64,000 bases of DNA from JAHDFB01 sp965658745 (GCA_965658745.1 CBFHTK010000004.1:62001-126000), one strand, 5' to 3'; counted from the stretch's first letter, positions 43,890 through 52,888 are shown. Numbers and translations are program-made. Notes: a model not told the origin generated them from the sequence alone.

Positions 43890-44693
43890 TTGCTACTTCT
43901 AGCCTTAATTTTCTGCTGTAGTAGTACCTTGCACTCACAGTCAGCCCCACTTCAAGCGGGCATTTCACCATATAATAACAGTTTGTATCACTTGAGAAAC
44001 CTTGGTGTAGGTACGTCTTCACCTACCGCCTACCTCCATGTCAGAGAACGAGATTCGGAAGGTGCAAGCCAGCTTTTTACCGTAGAGAGAACAGTCAATA
44101 ACTTCCCGGGTCCAGGTTTTATGCATTTTCCTGTTATTCATGCTCTATCCTCAGGAAATGTAGGGATCGGTACATATGCTCCTACTACCAAGCTTCACGT
44201 TAATGGTGGTAATTTTAGAATAGAGGATAATATGACATTTTTGGACATGGGGATCATAGCTGGCAGTAATCCATTTGCTCGTATTCGAACCAATGGTCAG
44301 TATATTTCTTTCGATCAAAAATGTGAATTTGAAGGACTTGTTCAGCTGAATGATAGATTAATCATCAGCAACACGATCCCAGGGCAAGGAGATGTTCAGC
44401 TAGCTCTGAATGCCGACGGCACAATCAGAGCCCGAGAGGTGAAAGTTGATTTAATAACCATACCAGATTATGTTTTTTCCGAAGACTATGATCTTATGCC
44501 CCTCGAAGAACTACGCGAATTTATTGACAGGCATCACCACCTGCCAAATGTGAAAAGCGAGGCAGAATTTCAGAAAGAAGGAAGTTATCCACTAGGTGAA
44601 ATGAATCTGAAACTACTTGAGAAAGTGGAGGAGTTGACATTGTATATTATTAAGCTTGAGGAACGTATTGAAAAAATAGAAAATGATGAATAA
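43890..44693 (+). CDS. Secreted tail-fibre/S74-associated-type surface protein behind a repeat switch
   Basis: In this copy the open frame has only a TTG at 43890 as start, which gives 267 residues with a hydrophobic but uncharged leader (MLLLALIFCC...HSQS). With three repeat copies the ATG at 43843 would add MKLVAQSPSRPV in frame and give a normal signal peptide with Lys and Arg. The mature protein has two LGVGT/VGIGT-x5-LHV repeats (about residues 36-50 and 90-103). It ends in the block REVKV...PDYVF...LEELREFIDRHHHLPNV...GEMNLKLLEKVEELTLY followed by a coiled coil. This end is widespread in Bacteroidota proteins called tail-fibre or S74-like. No S74 protease domain is visible. Trimeric surface exposure is inferred. 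Confidence 0.75.
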   Translation: MLLLALIFCCSSTLHSQSAPLQAGISPYNNSLYHLRNLGVGTSSPTAYLHVRERDSEGASQLFTVERTVNNFPGPGFMHFPVIHALSSGNVGIGTYAPTTKLHVNGGNFRIEDNMTFLDMGIIAGSNPFARIRTNGQYISFDQKCEFEGLVQLNDRLIISNTIPGQGDVQLALNADGTIRAREVKVDLITIPDYVFSEDYDLMPLEELREFIDRHHHLPNVKSEAEFQKEGSYPLGEMNLKLLEKVEELTLYIIKLEERIEKIENDE

Positions 44694-45150
44694 ATTACTA
44701 TTAACCTCTGTTCTCGTTTTAGCTTTATTCAGTTGTACTAGGGATGTTTGTGAACAATCTTGTACAGGCTGTGTAGAATTAGAGCAAATTTTTTATCTAA
44801 GACCTGAATGTGAAGCTCATTATAAAATAGATGAAAGCAATATTATCAAAATAGAATTCGTAGAAGTCGATGATAAAAGAGCTTTATCGGGTTCTTGTGA
44901 AGTGTCGACGGGCGGATATGCTAATGCTACTTTTAAAGTTTCTATGAATGACGAAGAATTCACTTCAGAACTACAAGTAAGAGGTTGCACAGGAGAAGCT
45001 ATTCCGTCGGCTGAAACCTCATTGCTTGAAAGTTTTGTTTGGAACGGATATAGATTTTATTTTCATAAGATATATCCAAGGTCACGTCTAATTACGGAAT
45101 ATCCAAACTTAAACAATTACGAGACAGTACTATCCATGAAAAAACTTTGA
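44683..45150 (+). CDS. Small Cys-rich lipoprotein of unknown function
   Basis: The 155-residue protein has a lipoprotein signal (MMNKLLLTSVLVLALFSC, lipobox LFSC at about Cys18). The mature start is Cys-rich (RDVCEQSCTGCVELE), and two further Cys (Cys73- and Cys105-like positions) could form disulphides. The two adjacent ATGs at 44683 and 44686 overlap the end of the preceding gene by 11 bp, so its translation is probably coupled to that gene and thus to the repeat switch. No family was recognised. The lipid anchor suggests outer-membrane attachment next to the protease encoded downstream. Confidence 0.7.
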   Translation: MMNKLLLTSVLVLALFSCTRDVCEQSCTGCVELEQIFYLRPECEAHYKIDESNIIKIEFVEVDDKRALSGSCEVSTGGYANATFKVSMNDEEFTSELQVRGCTGEAIPSAETSLLESFVWNGYRFYFHKIYPRSRLITEYPNLNNYETVLSMKKL

Positions 45151-45151
45151 T

Positions 45152-46573
45152 ATGAAATTGCCACTATTCCTCGTCTTCTTATTTATTTTTTTTCAGTCCC
45201 AAGGGCAAATTTGTACCACTCCCGATCCAACTCCAGAGCAGTTGAAGTACATAAAAAAAATAATTAACGAATTTGATCCTTCAAGAGACTATAACGGAGA
45301 ATTACCTATAGTCAGGTTATCACTTAATCGAGTCAGCAGAGATGATGGAACTGGTGGTTTTTCTTGGGTGGAAATCGACAATGTAGTTTCTGGTATGTCG
45401 ACATTATATGACAATCTTATTTGTTTTACTGTTATTGAACGGAATGAAATAGACGATACCAACTTGTTCGGTGCCCCTGCGCCAGGGGCTCTTTACGATC
45501 AATTGATTCTAACTAATCCAACTACTGAGGCAATCCGTATTTATTTAGTTAATGATGGAGATTCAGGAGGAAGAGCCACTGGACCAGTCATAACGCCAGT
45601 AATCGAAGAACAAACCGATGTGGAAGAGGTTACCAACGACCCTACAGTATATTTAAGTGATTGGACAGGTGGTTTGTTTACCTTTACCAGTGAAGTTTTA
45701 GCCCATGAGATTGGACATTGTCTTGGTTTGTGGCATACTCACACAGAAATAAATGGTATTGAAAATGTTGCACGCAATGGAGTAAACGCAAATTGTGATG
45801 TCAATGGTGATTTGTTGTGTGATACACCAGCTGATCCAAATCTAGAATTTCTACTTAATCCCCTCACGGGTGACGTTCCAAGTTGCTCATATTTCGGTGC
45901 TCAAGCAGATCCAGATCCCGTTGGGGCAATTTACACACCACTTACTAACAATATAATGAGCTATACTCATCCAACTTGCATGACGTCATTGACTACGGGG
46001 CAAATAGATAGATGTTTGGATTTTATAACCCAAACAGAACTATTAGATGATATTATTATTCCAGAAAATATAAATATCGAAGGGAGTATCTCTGATGACC
46101 GTTATTATCATGCTGACGAAACTATCATATCAACAGCAATTCACAGTAGTGGTTTGGTGGATTATAGAGCACGCGAAACCATTACACTTTCTCCTGGATT
46201 TTCTGTCATTGCTTCTACCACTACAGAATTGAGTGCGAAAATTGATAACAATCTTTGCCACGATGAACTAATAGCAAATTCTGGATTTATTGGTAACGAA
46301 ATCGAAGAAAGAAGTTCTGCTTCTGCACATAAACACTTGATGCTCTTTCCAAATCATGCAGCTGACCAGATTACAGTTCGATTAGGCGATAGTTTGTTTG
46401 ACTATCAGACAGTTGTATTAACAAATATGCAAGGTGAACGGCTTGAGTTTTTTGCTACAGAAATTGTTGATAATCAATTCACAGTAGATATTTCTGGATT
46501 AAATCAAGGGATTTATCTAGTGACGGTGATTCAAGATAACTACCAAGAATCTATTAAATTTGTTAAAATGTGA
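45152..46573 (+). CDS. Secreted M43-like zinc metalloprotease with coathanger-type repeat and T9SS sorting domain
   Basis: The 473-residue protein starts 1 bp after the lipoprotein gene. It has a signal peptide ending near residue 19 (FQSQGQ). The zinc site HEIGHCLGLWHTH (HExxHxxGxxH) lies near residue 187. The Met-turn NNIMSYTHPTCM follows about 80 residues later, and Cys-bearing loops match pappalysin-like M43 proteases. About residues 305-365 carry YYHADETI...TLSPGFSVIAST, the '3-coathanger stack' type repeat found before T9SS signals. The T9SS type A domain occupies the last about 80 residues (LMLFPNHAADQITV...GIYLVTV). It should be a cell-surface or released protease. It is the last gene of the repeat-headed cluster. 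Confidence 0.87.
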   Translation: MKLPLFLVFLFIFFQSQGQICTTPDPTPEQLKYIKKIINEFDPSRDYNGELPIVRLSLNRVSRDDGTGGFSWVEIDNVVSGMSTLYDNLICFTVIERNEIDDTNLFGAPAPGALYDQLILTNPTTEAIRIYLVNDGDSGGRATGPVITPVIEEQTDVEEVTNDPTVYLSDWTGGLFTFTSEVLAHEIGHCLGLWHTHTEINGIENVARNGVNANCDVNGDLLCDTPADPNLEFLLNPLTGDVPSCSYFGAQADPDPVGAIYTPLTNNIMSYTHPTCMTSLTTGQIDRCLDFITQTELLDDIIIPENINIEGSISDDRYYHADETIISTAIHSSGLVDYRARETITLSPGFSVIASTTTELSAKIDNNLCHDELIANSGFIGNEIEERSSASAHKHLMLFPNHAADQITVRLGDSLFDYQTVVLTNMQGERLEFFATEIVDNQFTVDISGLNQGIYLVTVIQDNYQESIKFVKM

Positions 46574-46652
46574 TTTTGAAGCTCAATTTATAGTATGTAG
46601 AGTGTAGGTTTTACAAAACAAAAGAACAAACTTAGCAAGGAAAAGAGTTTGG

Positions 46653-47387
46653 TCATCTGAGCGAAAGGATATTTTCAATATAATCACGCATTGTAAAATA
46701 GCCTTTTTGGTCCACGAGCCATTTAGCCGCTTTAATCGCTCCTAATGCGAAACCATCCCTAGATTTAGCGACATGAGTGATCTCGATTTTATCAATCGCA
46801 TTCTCATATTTAATACTATGCGTCCCAGGAACATCAGGCACTCTCAGGGCTTCTATGTGCACGGATCCCTCGACCATGGAATCATCTAATGTCCACATAT
46901 TTACATCACTACGAGTATTAATAATTCCTTCAGCTAGTGTAATTGCTGTTCCACTGGGACTATCTAGCTTATGGATATGATGAATTTCACGTATTTGAGG
47001 GTAATAGCCACCATTTTCCATGAGCTTTGCTGCATATTCATTCAAGTAGAAAAAGAGATTCATCCCGACTGAAAAGTTGCTGCCATATAGAAATGCCGAA
47101 TTTGGATATTCTTTTAGAATCTCATGAATCTCTGGAAGGCGGTCTAACCATCCGGTTGTTCCAGATACCACAGGTATGCCTAGTTCAATACATCTACAAA
47201 TATTATCAAATGCTACAGTCGGTAGGCTAAATTCTATGGCGACATCACAAGTTCTCATCTGTTCTATATCCCATTTTTCATCGCCTTTGACGACATAGAC
47301 TAGTTTGCAGTTTTCTTGAGCAAGAAATTCTTCAATGGCATGTCCCATGCGACCGTATCCGATAAGGCATACTTTAATTTCATTCAT
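46653..47387 (-). CDS. dapB: 4-hydroxy-tetrahydrodipicolinate reductase DapB
   Basis: The 244-residue enzyme reduces hydroxy-tetrahydrodipicolinate with NAD(P)H in the lysine/diaminopimelate pathway. The Rossmann motif LIGYGRMGHAIEE is at the N-terminus. VVSGTTGW, YGSNFSVGMNLFF and the family signature IHHIHKLDSPSGTA (catalytic His and Lys) follow, and the end is normal. It is slightly shorter than the E. coli enzyme, usual for Bacteroidota. It stands alone on the minus strand, divergent from accD, with no other lysine genes adjacent. Confidence 0.94.
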   Translation of the reverse strand: MNEIKVCLIGYGRMGHAIEEFLAQENCKLVYVVKGDEKWDIEQMRTCDVAIEFSLPTVAFDNICRCIELGIPVVSGTTGWLDRLPEIHEILKEYPNSAFLYGSNFSVGMNLFFYLNEYAAKLMENGGYYPQIREIHHIHKLDSPSGTAITLAEGIINTRSDVNMWTLDDSMVEGSVHIEALRVPDVPGTHSIKYENAIDKIEITHVAKSRDGFALGAIKAAKWLVDQKGYFTMRDYIENILSLR

Positions 47388-47476
47388 GATCAGAATATTC
47401 TTTTACTAGCAAAGGTGGTATTTTTTTTGCCATACTTGTTCTCTAAAAATCTACTAATTGAGCTATCTTAGCCTTT

Positions 47477-47492
47477 TATATTTGTACTTTTG
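47477..47492 (+). promoter_or_regulatory. Two adjoining -7 promoter boxes before accD
   Basis: TATATTTG (47477-47484) is followed directly by TACTTTTG (47485-47492). Both match TAnnTTTG exactly. They lie 18-26 bp before the ATG at 47511 and could give two start sites 8 nt apart. Confidence 0.55.
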
Positions 47493-47510
47493 CATTTCAA
47501 AATTTGATCT

Positions 47511-48377
47511 ATGGGATGGTTTAAAAGACTTAAAGACGGGATACAAACTGCCACAAAGTTTAAGAAAGAAGCACCAGATGGCCTTTGGCACAAGTGTAAG
47601 AATTGTTCTGAGACCTCTACAATGAAAGAGCTAAAGGAGAATTATTATAAGTGTTTGTCTTGTAACCACCATACCAGAATCGGAAGTCATGATTATTTCG
47701 ATATTATTTTCGATGGTCAATTTACAGTACATTTTGATGATATCATCAGTGAAGATCCACTAGAGTTTGTCGATGTTAAGACTTATCCTGAAAGACTTGA
47801 GGCTGCGTACAAAAAGTCTGGTCTTACAGATGCTATTTCAGTAGCAAAAGGGAAGGTCAGCAGAAAGCCTTTAATTATTGCAGCTATGGATTTTTCGTTC
47901 ATCGGAGGATCGATGGGTAGCGTTGTTGGAGAAAGAATAGCTCGTGGAATTGACATGGCGATTGCAGAAAGAATCCCATTCATGATTATATCCAAATCAG
48001 GAGGAGCTAGAATGATGGAAGCAGCCTTTTCACTAATGCAAATGGCTAAAACTTCAGCTAAATTATCACAGCTTGCAAAGGAGGGAATACCATATTTTAG
48101 TTTTTTAACAGATCCCACAACTGGTGGTGTTTCAGCATCTTTTGCGATGTTAGGCGATGTTAATTTCGCCGAGCCAAATGCACTAATTGGATTTGCTGGT
48201 CCTCGTGTCATTAAAGAAACTATCAAACAAGAATTACCTGAAGGTTTTCAGACTTCTGAATTTCTGCTTGAGCACGGATTTTTGGATTTCATCGTTGATA
48301 GATCTGAATTGAAAGCACGCTTGTCTGACCTTCTTACTGTCTTCGATCCATCCAAGGTGGAAGAGGTAGAATCCTAG
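47511..48377 (+). CDS. accD: Acetyl-CoA carboxylase carboxyltransferase, beta subunit
   Basis: The 288-residue subunit has the N-terminal zinc ribbon C-x2-C-x15-C-x2-C (KCKNC...KCLSC). The crotonase-like carboxyltransferase core shows MDFSFIGGSMGSVVGERI, SGGARMMEAAFSLMQMAKTS and FLTDPTTGGVSASFAMLGDV. With AccA it transfers CO2 from biotin to acetyl-CoA, making malonyl-CoA for fatty-acid synthesis. accA is not in the window. Length and motifs are normal. Its 3' end faces bshC across 61 bp. Confidence 0.95.
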   Translation: MGWFKRLKDGIQTATKFKKEAPDGLWHKCKNCSETSTMKELKENYYKCLSCNHHTRIGSHDYFDIIFDGQFTVHFDDIISEDPLEFVDVKTYPERLEAAYKKSGLTDAISVAKGKVSRKPLIIAAMDFSFIGGSMGSVVGERIARGIDMAIAERIPFMIISKSGGARMMEAAFSLMQMAKTSAKLSQLAKEGIPYFSFLTDPTTGGVSASFAMLGDVNFAEPNALIGFAGPRVIKETIKQELPEGFQTSEFLLEHGFLDFIVDRSELKARLSDLLTVFDPSKVEEVES

Positions 48378-48438
48378 GTTTTGAGTCAAGCCCAAATAAG
48401 GTTACGCTAGAGGCATTCCTCTTGATTCTTTATATGAA

Positions 48439-50022
48439 TTAGGCTTTGAATACTTGAAATCCTTTATTAAAGGGGTCGCAGTTTGCGATAAGTATGTCTA
48501 TTAATTCCGGGCCTGCATCCAGATAGAATTCCATAAAATTGGCACGACGTTCTTGTAGACCATCGTTCGGGAATAAATAGTCTTTGATCTTCCTTATTTT
48601 ATTAAGATCAACTTCTTGTTGTTGTTTGATTTTCTTGATCAGTCTTCCTCTCAATTTCTCTAAACCATTGATTTGGTTAGTTTTCATTGCTTCGATCCTT
48701 GCCACCAGCGTATGATCAATTTCTTCCGTAATCTTTTCGATTTTCTCATGCGCTTGTTCAATTTCTGAATAGTAGTCTGTGAAATCTACGTCGAATTTAC
48801 TTTGTTCGAGTGCATATTCTTTAAGTAGTAAGTCGGTATCTTTCAGTAGGTCATCAACATGTAGACCCAGTTTGGCAAGAACTTCTTGATTTTTTTGACT
48901 CAACCACATTGCTGAAGTTCTTCTGATTAGCATCGGGAAGAACACCCTAAAGGCTTCAAATTGAGTTTTCCTTTCCATCCAGTAAGCCAATTCTCCACCA
49001 CCACCTATGTATGCAAGGTTAGGCATTATATGCTCTTGATAAATCGGTCGCATCACCACATTGGGAGAAAATCGCTCTGGATATTCATCTATAATTGCTT
49101 CCAACTCAGACTTAGTAAATGTAGTCTCGGAGTCAACCAAATGGTATGTATCTTCTATTTTTTCAATCCTCAATCTCTGACCATTGTGCAGGTAGAAAAA
49201 ATTGATATCTCTGGCATATGCTTGGTTTGAAAAGCCATTTTCCTCCAAGAGATTCTGAGTTTCCACAACAAGTGGCTTAGAAAACTCTTCGAATATTTCC
49301 TTCTTTATAATTGGAGCAAAGCTTTTTTTGAATGCCTTATTGTCATAATTTGCAATTACCAGACCATATGCATCGAATATTGCATGTGTAAACAAAAAAC
49401 TAAACTCTCCGTAAGTCTTCGCATTCTTTTGGGCGAAAGCCAATTTTTCCCTTAGATCATCGGCTGGTTCACTTTTCCCCAACATAGCACTTACTTGTTC
49501 TATAATTTCGTCAAAACCACTTAGATCTAATCGTCCAACACTTCCAGAGGCCTCTCGATCCCAACTGATTCTCTTACCAAATAAATACGTGTGATTTATT
49601 TCATCGAAATCATGATCTTCTCCACCAATAATAAAGACAGGAACGATTTTGTGTGATTCAGAACTGGCCCTTTTTGCTAGATTTATGGCACTACAAATCT
49701 TTAGAATATAGTACAAAGGTCCTGTCATCAAGGATGGTTGATGCGCTGTGATTACAGTAAAAGTGCTGTCCTCTGCAAGCATTTCAATATGCTCAGCAAC
49801 TAATGTAGAGTGGGGGATAGTTTTATATTGCTTTTGTAGCTCTGAGACCAAAAGGTTTCGATCAACAGGATGATTTTTACGATCCGAAATGGCTCGATCT
49901 AAAGCATCAAACTGAAAAGGATAGGCGATGAATGGATCCAGGTTTTTATTCCCTTCTTGATATGCTATGTCTCTAGACGATAAAGCTGTCACCTTGTTGA
50001 AAGGGATCTCTTGAATTTGCAT
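48439..50022 (-). CDS. bshC: Bacillithiol biosynthesis cysteine-adding enzyme BshC
   Basis: The 527-residue protein matches BshC, the proposed ligase of cysteine to GlcN-malate in bacillithiol synthesis. The N-terminal core has VITAHQPSLMTGPLYYILKICSAINLAK (corresponding to the TGQQPGLFTGPLY region), IGGEDHDFDEINHTYL and a long central body with VVMRPIYQEHIMPNLAYIGGGGELAYW. A coiled-coil pair follows (about 400-490), as in the crystal structure of the family. This suggests that bacillithiol is the low-molecular-weight thiol. bshA and bshB are not in the window. Confidence 0.92.
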   Translation of the reverse strand: MQIQEIPFNKVTALSSRDIAYQEGNKNLDPFIAYPFQFDALDRAISDRKNHPVDRNLLVSELQKQYKTIPHSTLVAEHIEMLAEDSTFTVITAHQPSLMTGPLYYILKICSAINLAKRASSESHKIVPVFIIGGEDHDFDEINHTYLFGKRISWDREASGSVGRLDLSGFDEIIEQVSAMLGKSEPADDLREKLAFAQKNAKTYGEFSFLFTHAIFDAYGLVIANYDNKAFKKSFAPIIKKEIFEEFSKPLVVETQNLLEENGFSNQAYARDINFFYLHNGQRLRIEKIEDTYHLVDSETTFTKSELEAIIDEYPERFSPNVVMRPIYQEHIMPNLAYIGGGGELAYWMERKTQFEAFRVFFPMLIRRTSAMWLSQKNQEVLAKLGLHVDDLLKDTDLLLKEYALEQSKFDVDFTDYYSEIEQAHEKIEKITEEIDHTLVARIEAMKTNQINGLEKLRGRLIKKIKQQQEVDLNKIRKIKDYLFPNDGLQERRANFMEFYLDAGPELIDILIANCDPFNKGFQVFKA

Positions 50023-50186
50023 AGTTAGTATTTGCTAGTTTTTGAGATGAGTGGCAAAATATTCTTTGATAATTACCACTCGAAATAGAGAAACAAGAAG
50101 ATTTCAGATTAGTTCTTAGTAATCTATATCAATTCTACTAATAATATTATTATTGCTATCTATATGTCTGTAACATCGTCCTTCAT

Positions 50187-51245
50187 ATGAAGATTTTGGC
50201 TCTTATTTCTTCTCGTTTGCTATACGGGGGACTAGTTCTTGTTCTGGTTTCTTCTTTAATATCGACCTTGATATATCTTGGTCAAGTCGATCCCGCACGA
50301 CTTAGTTTTGGACAGAGAGCAGATGTCCAAACAGTCGAGGCCAAAAGGGCAGCAATGGGATTAGACGATCCTCTTTCGTATCAGCTTGCTAGGTATTTAG
50401 GAGATTTATCTCCTTTGCAAAGGGTTAATAATAGTAGACTTCTAATACTACCTTATCAGTATTCGAACGTGTATGTTGGTAATAGTCACACTTGGGTGTT
50501 TAAAAAACCCTATCTCCGTGAATCATTTCAGTCTGGTAGGTCTGTTGCGGATTTAATTAAAGAGGCGTTCCCTCTTACAGTAATTTTGGCAGTAAGTGCT
50601 TTTGGTATTGCTCTCTTTCTTGGCCTAGTAATGGGTATTCTTGCAGCTGTGCGTTATAACGAGCCGATCGACCGTTTGATTATTGCGCTTAGCTCAATCG
50701 GGTATTCTCTTCCTAGTTACGTGGTAGCGATGGTTGTTGCAATTTTGTTTGCATACTATCTGCAAGCTTGGACAGGACTAAATATTCAAGGGAGTATTTT
50801 CGAGCTGGACGAAATGGGGGATGAAATAATTGTTTGGAAGAATTTATTGCTCCCAGCTCTTGCTTTGGGAGTCAGACCTCTGGCGATCATTACGCAGATT
50901 ACACGTTCATCAGTTTTGGACGTGTTATCAGCTCCATATATCAGAACTGCTCGAGCAAAAGGCTTAGCTTTTAGTAAGGTTATGAGGAAACATGTTTTGA
51001 GAAATGCTCTGAACCCGATCGGAACGGCAGTAAGTGGATGGTTTGCGTCTTTGTTGGCAGGCGCTTTTTTTGTCGAAACTGTTTTTAATTTTAAAGGTCT
51101 CGGTAGTTTGACAGTGGATGCTTTACTAAATTACGATGTACCATTAATACTGGGATGCATCTTATTCACCTCTGTTTTGTTTGTCGTCATCAACCTGTTT
51201 ACAGACTTGTTTTACATCCTAGTTGACCCACGTCAAAAAATATAG
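50187..51245 (+). CDS. DppB/OppB-type ABC transporter permease
   Basis: The 352-residue protein has about six transmembrane segments and a large first extracytoplasmic region (about residues 35-115) typical of OppB/DppB. The permease EAA-type loop reads YIRTARAKGLAFSKVMRKHVLRNALNPI. The end VETVFNFKGLGSLTVDALLNYD..LILG matches the family. These proteins form half of a peptide or nickel importer's membrane channel. No second permease, ATPase or binding protein is adjacent, so partners must lie elsewhere. Substrate is unknown. Confidence 0.9.
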   Translation: MKILALISSRLLYGGLVLVLVSSLISTLIYLGQVDPARLSFGQRADVQTVEAKRAAMGLDDPLSYQLARYLGDLSPLQRVNNSRLLILPYQYSNVYVGNSHTWVFKKPYLRESFQSGRSVADLIKEAFPLTVILAVSAFGIALFLGLVMGILAAVRYNEPIDRLIIALSSIGYSLPSYVVAMVVAILFAYYLQAWTGLNIQGSIFELDEMGDEIIVWKNLLLPALALGVRPLAIITQITRSSVLDVLSAPYIRTARAKGLAFSKVMRKHVLRNALNPIGTAVSGWFASLLAGAFFVETVFNFKGLGSLTVDALLNYDVPLILGCILFTSVLFVVINLFTDLFYILVDPRQKI

Positions 51246-51486
51246 TGAATGGAATTTTGGCATAAAAAAGCAAACGCAATTAGCAGGAATAGTTTTCGAT
51301 AAGATAAGAATTTTTGTTGCTTCGTTGGGACTATTGCATATGTTGCTGTGGCAAAGCACAAAAAATCAGCAGGATATATTCAATGCCCCTGATTAATTTG
51401 TGTGGCTACATGGGCACTTATCTCCGATCTTAGATTAGGTTAAGGTGCTATTACCAATCTGATTATTAGTAAGAGTCTGACGAATT

Positions 51487-52140
51487 CTAGAATTCATAAC
51501 CAATCCCCACGACCAGACGATCAGCCATGCTAGGAAAATGAAACTTATTGCCTTTATAAGTAATATGCTCACCGAAGAAGTTAGTACTCAGTTCATAGCG
51601 CAGGTCGAATCTCAATCGCCATATATCAATTCCTATTCCACCAAGATAGGAATAGGTAAAGCTTTCTGGTGTGACTGAATAACCATCAAGATTTTTTAAT
51701 TCAGAAACTTGAATCAATGGAATATGTCCAGAGACGCCACCTTGGATATTGAACCATCCAAATTTTAAACCCATCACTACTGGTATGTTTAAGGAAGTGT
51801 ATTGCTCTTTAAGAAATTGATCAGCTGAACTTAACTGAAGGTCTTCAATCTTGTAGTTTACTGAATTGGAGTTGATAACTACCTCTGGCTGTAAAAATAT
51901 CTTCCACACTGTTAGTCTACTGTAAAGCCCTACGTGATATCCGAAATTTACATCTTCAATCGAAATTCTATAATCTTGTTGTGATTCATTTTGTAAAATG
52001 AGCGACTGAAAGTCACCATTTATGTATTGCATGGTATTCGCTCCAGCCTTAATACCTGCTTCAAGTTGAGGAAAACCAGTTTGTAACGACATTATTACAA
52101 ACAACGCAATATATATAGCTACTTTTGAGTACCTGTTCAT
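51487..52140 (-). CDS. Outer-membrane beta-barrel protein (PorT-like)
   Basis: The 217-residue exported protein has a signal peptide of about 20-25 residues. The mature part opens LEAGIKAGANTMQYINGD, a typical start for the 'outer membrane protein beta-barrel' family that includes the T9SS component PorT. Regular amphipathic strands follow (YHVGLYSRLTVWKIFLQPEVVI, LNIPVVMGLKFGWFNIQGG, IDIWRLRFDLRYELS) and it ends RLVVGIGYEF with a C-terminal aromatic. An eight-stranded barrel is likely. PorT identity is not certain, since many small barrels look alike. It has its own promoter and is divergent from yihA. Confidence 0.7.
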   Translation of the reverse strand: MNRYSKVAIYIALFVIMSLQTGFPQLEAGIKAGANTMQYINGDFQSLILQNESQQDYRISIEDVNFGYHVGLYSRLTVWKIFLQPEVVINSNSVNYKIEDLQLSSADQFLKEQYTSLNIPVVMGLKFGWFNIQGGVSGHIPLIQVSELKNLDGYSVTPESFTYSYLGGIGIDIWRLRFDLRYELSTNFFGEHITYKGNKFHFPSMADRLVVGIGYEF

Positions 52141-52176
52141 AACGGTGATGTTTATCAGCTTTTAAAGCCAATAGTG

Positions 52177-52184
52177 CAAAAATA
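52177..52184 (-). promoter_or_regulatory. -7 promoter box of the PorT-like gene
   Basis: On the minus strand TATTTTTG matches TAnnTTTG exactly, 36 bp before the ATG at 52140. Confidence 0.55.
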
Positions 52185-52254
52185 CAATTGATATACATAA
52201 CTTGTCAAATAACAAGCCTGTCCATTTTATAAACGAATAAAAAAAGATAAAGTT

Positions 52255-52857
52255 ATGCCTCTTAATGATGTTTATTTTATTGGAAGTTTCCCAACGTACA
52301 ATCAAACTCCAACTGAACAGTTTCCCGAGTTTGCATTTATTGGTAGAAGTAATGTTGGCAAGAGCTCGCTAATAAACATGATAACGGATCGTACACATCT
52401 GGCAAAGGTCTCCAATACACCAGGAAAAACACAGCTTATTAACTACTTTAAGGTAGATGAGTCATGGTATCTAGTTGACCTTCCTGGTTATGGATATGCA
52501 AAGCTTAGCAAAACTAAAAGGCTCGAATTCCGCAAAATGATTGAAGATTTTCTAGTTAGAAAACAGACTATCGTTTGCACTTTTGTTTTGCTAGATGTGC
52601 GACACGACCTGCAAGCTATCGATCTGGAGTTTATCAATTGGTGTGGAATGGCACAATTGCCTATTTGCCTGATTTTTACGAAAATGGATAAGTTGAGGCC
52701 AAATGAAAGAAAGAAGAATGTGGCGCGTCTTAAGAATTCTTTATTACAGCATTGGGAGAGTCTGCCGCCATTATTCTTAAGTTCTTCTGAAACAGCGGAA
52801 GGCAAAGATGAAATAGTAAGCTACATAGAAAAACTCGTCGAAAAAGTGTCGTCCTAA
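52255..52857 (+). CDS. yihA: Ribosome biogenesis GTPase YihA/YsxC (EngB)
   Basis: The 200-residue single-domain GTPase assists late 50S assembly. All G motifs are visible: GRSNVGKSSLIN (G1), a G2 threonine in NTPGKTQ, DLPGYGYAKLS (G3), FTKMDK (G4) and SSSE (G5). The YihA-specific 'PGKTQLINYF' context is present. Length is normal. It begins in a 114-bp spacer opposite the PorT-like gene. Confidence 0.95.
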   Translation: MPLNDVYFIGSFPTYNQTPTEQFPEFAFIGRSNVGKSSLINMITDRTHLAKVSNTPGKTQLINYFKVDESWYLVDLPGYGYAKLSKTKRLEFRKMIEDFLVRKQTIVCTFVLLDVRHDLQAIDLEFINWCGMAQLPICLIFTKMDKLRPNERKKNVARLKNSLLQHWESLPPLFLSSSETAEGKDEIVSYIEKLVEKVSS

Positions 52858-52880
52858 AGGCTGTCCTCAAATATTTTTTG

Positions 52881-52888
52881 TACTTTTG
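52881..52888 (+). promoter_or_regulatory. -7 promoter box of the second DUF6089-type gene
   Basis: TACTTTTG matches TAnnTTTG exactly, 62 bp before the ATG at 52951 and 23 bp after the yihA stop. Confidence 0.5.
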
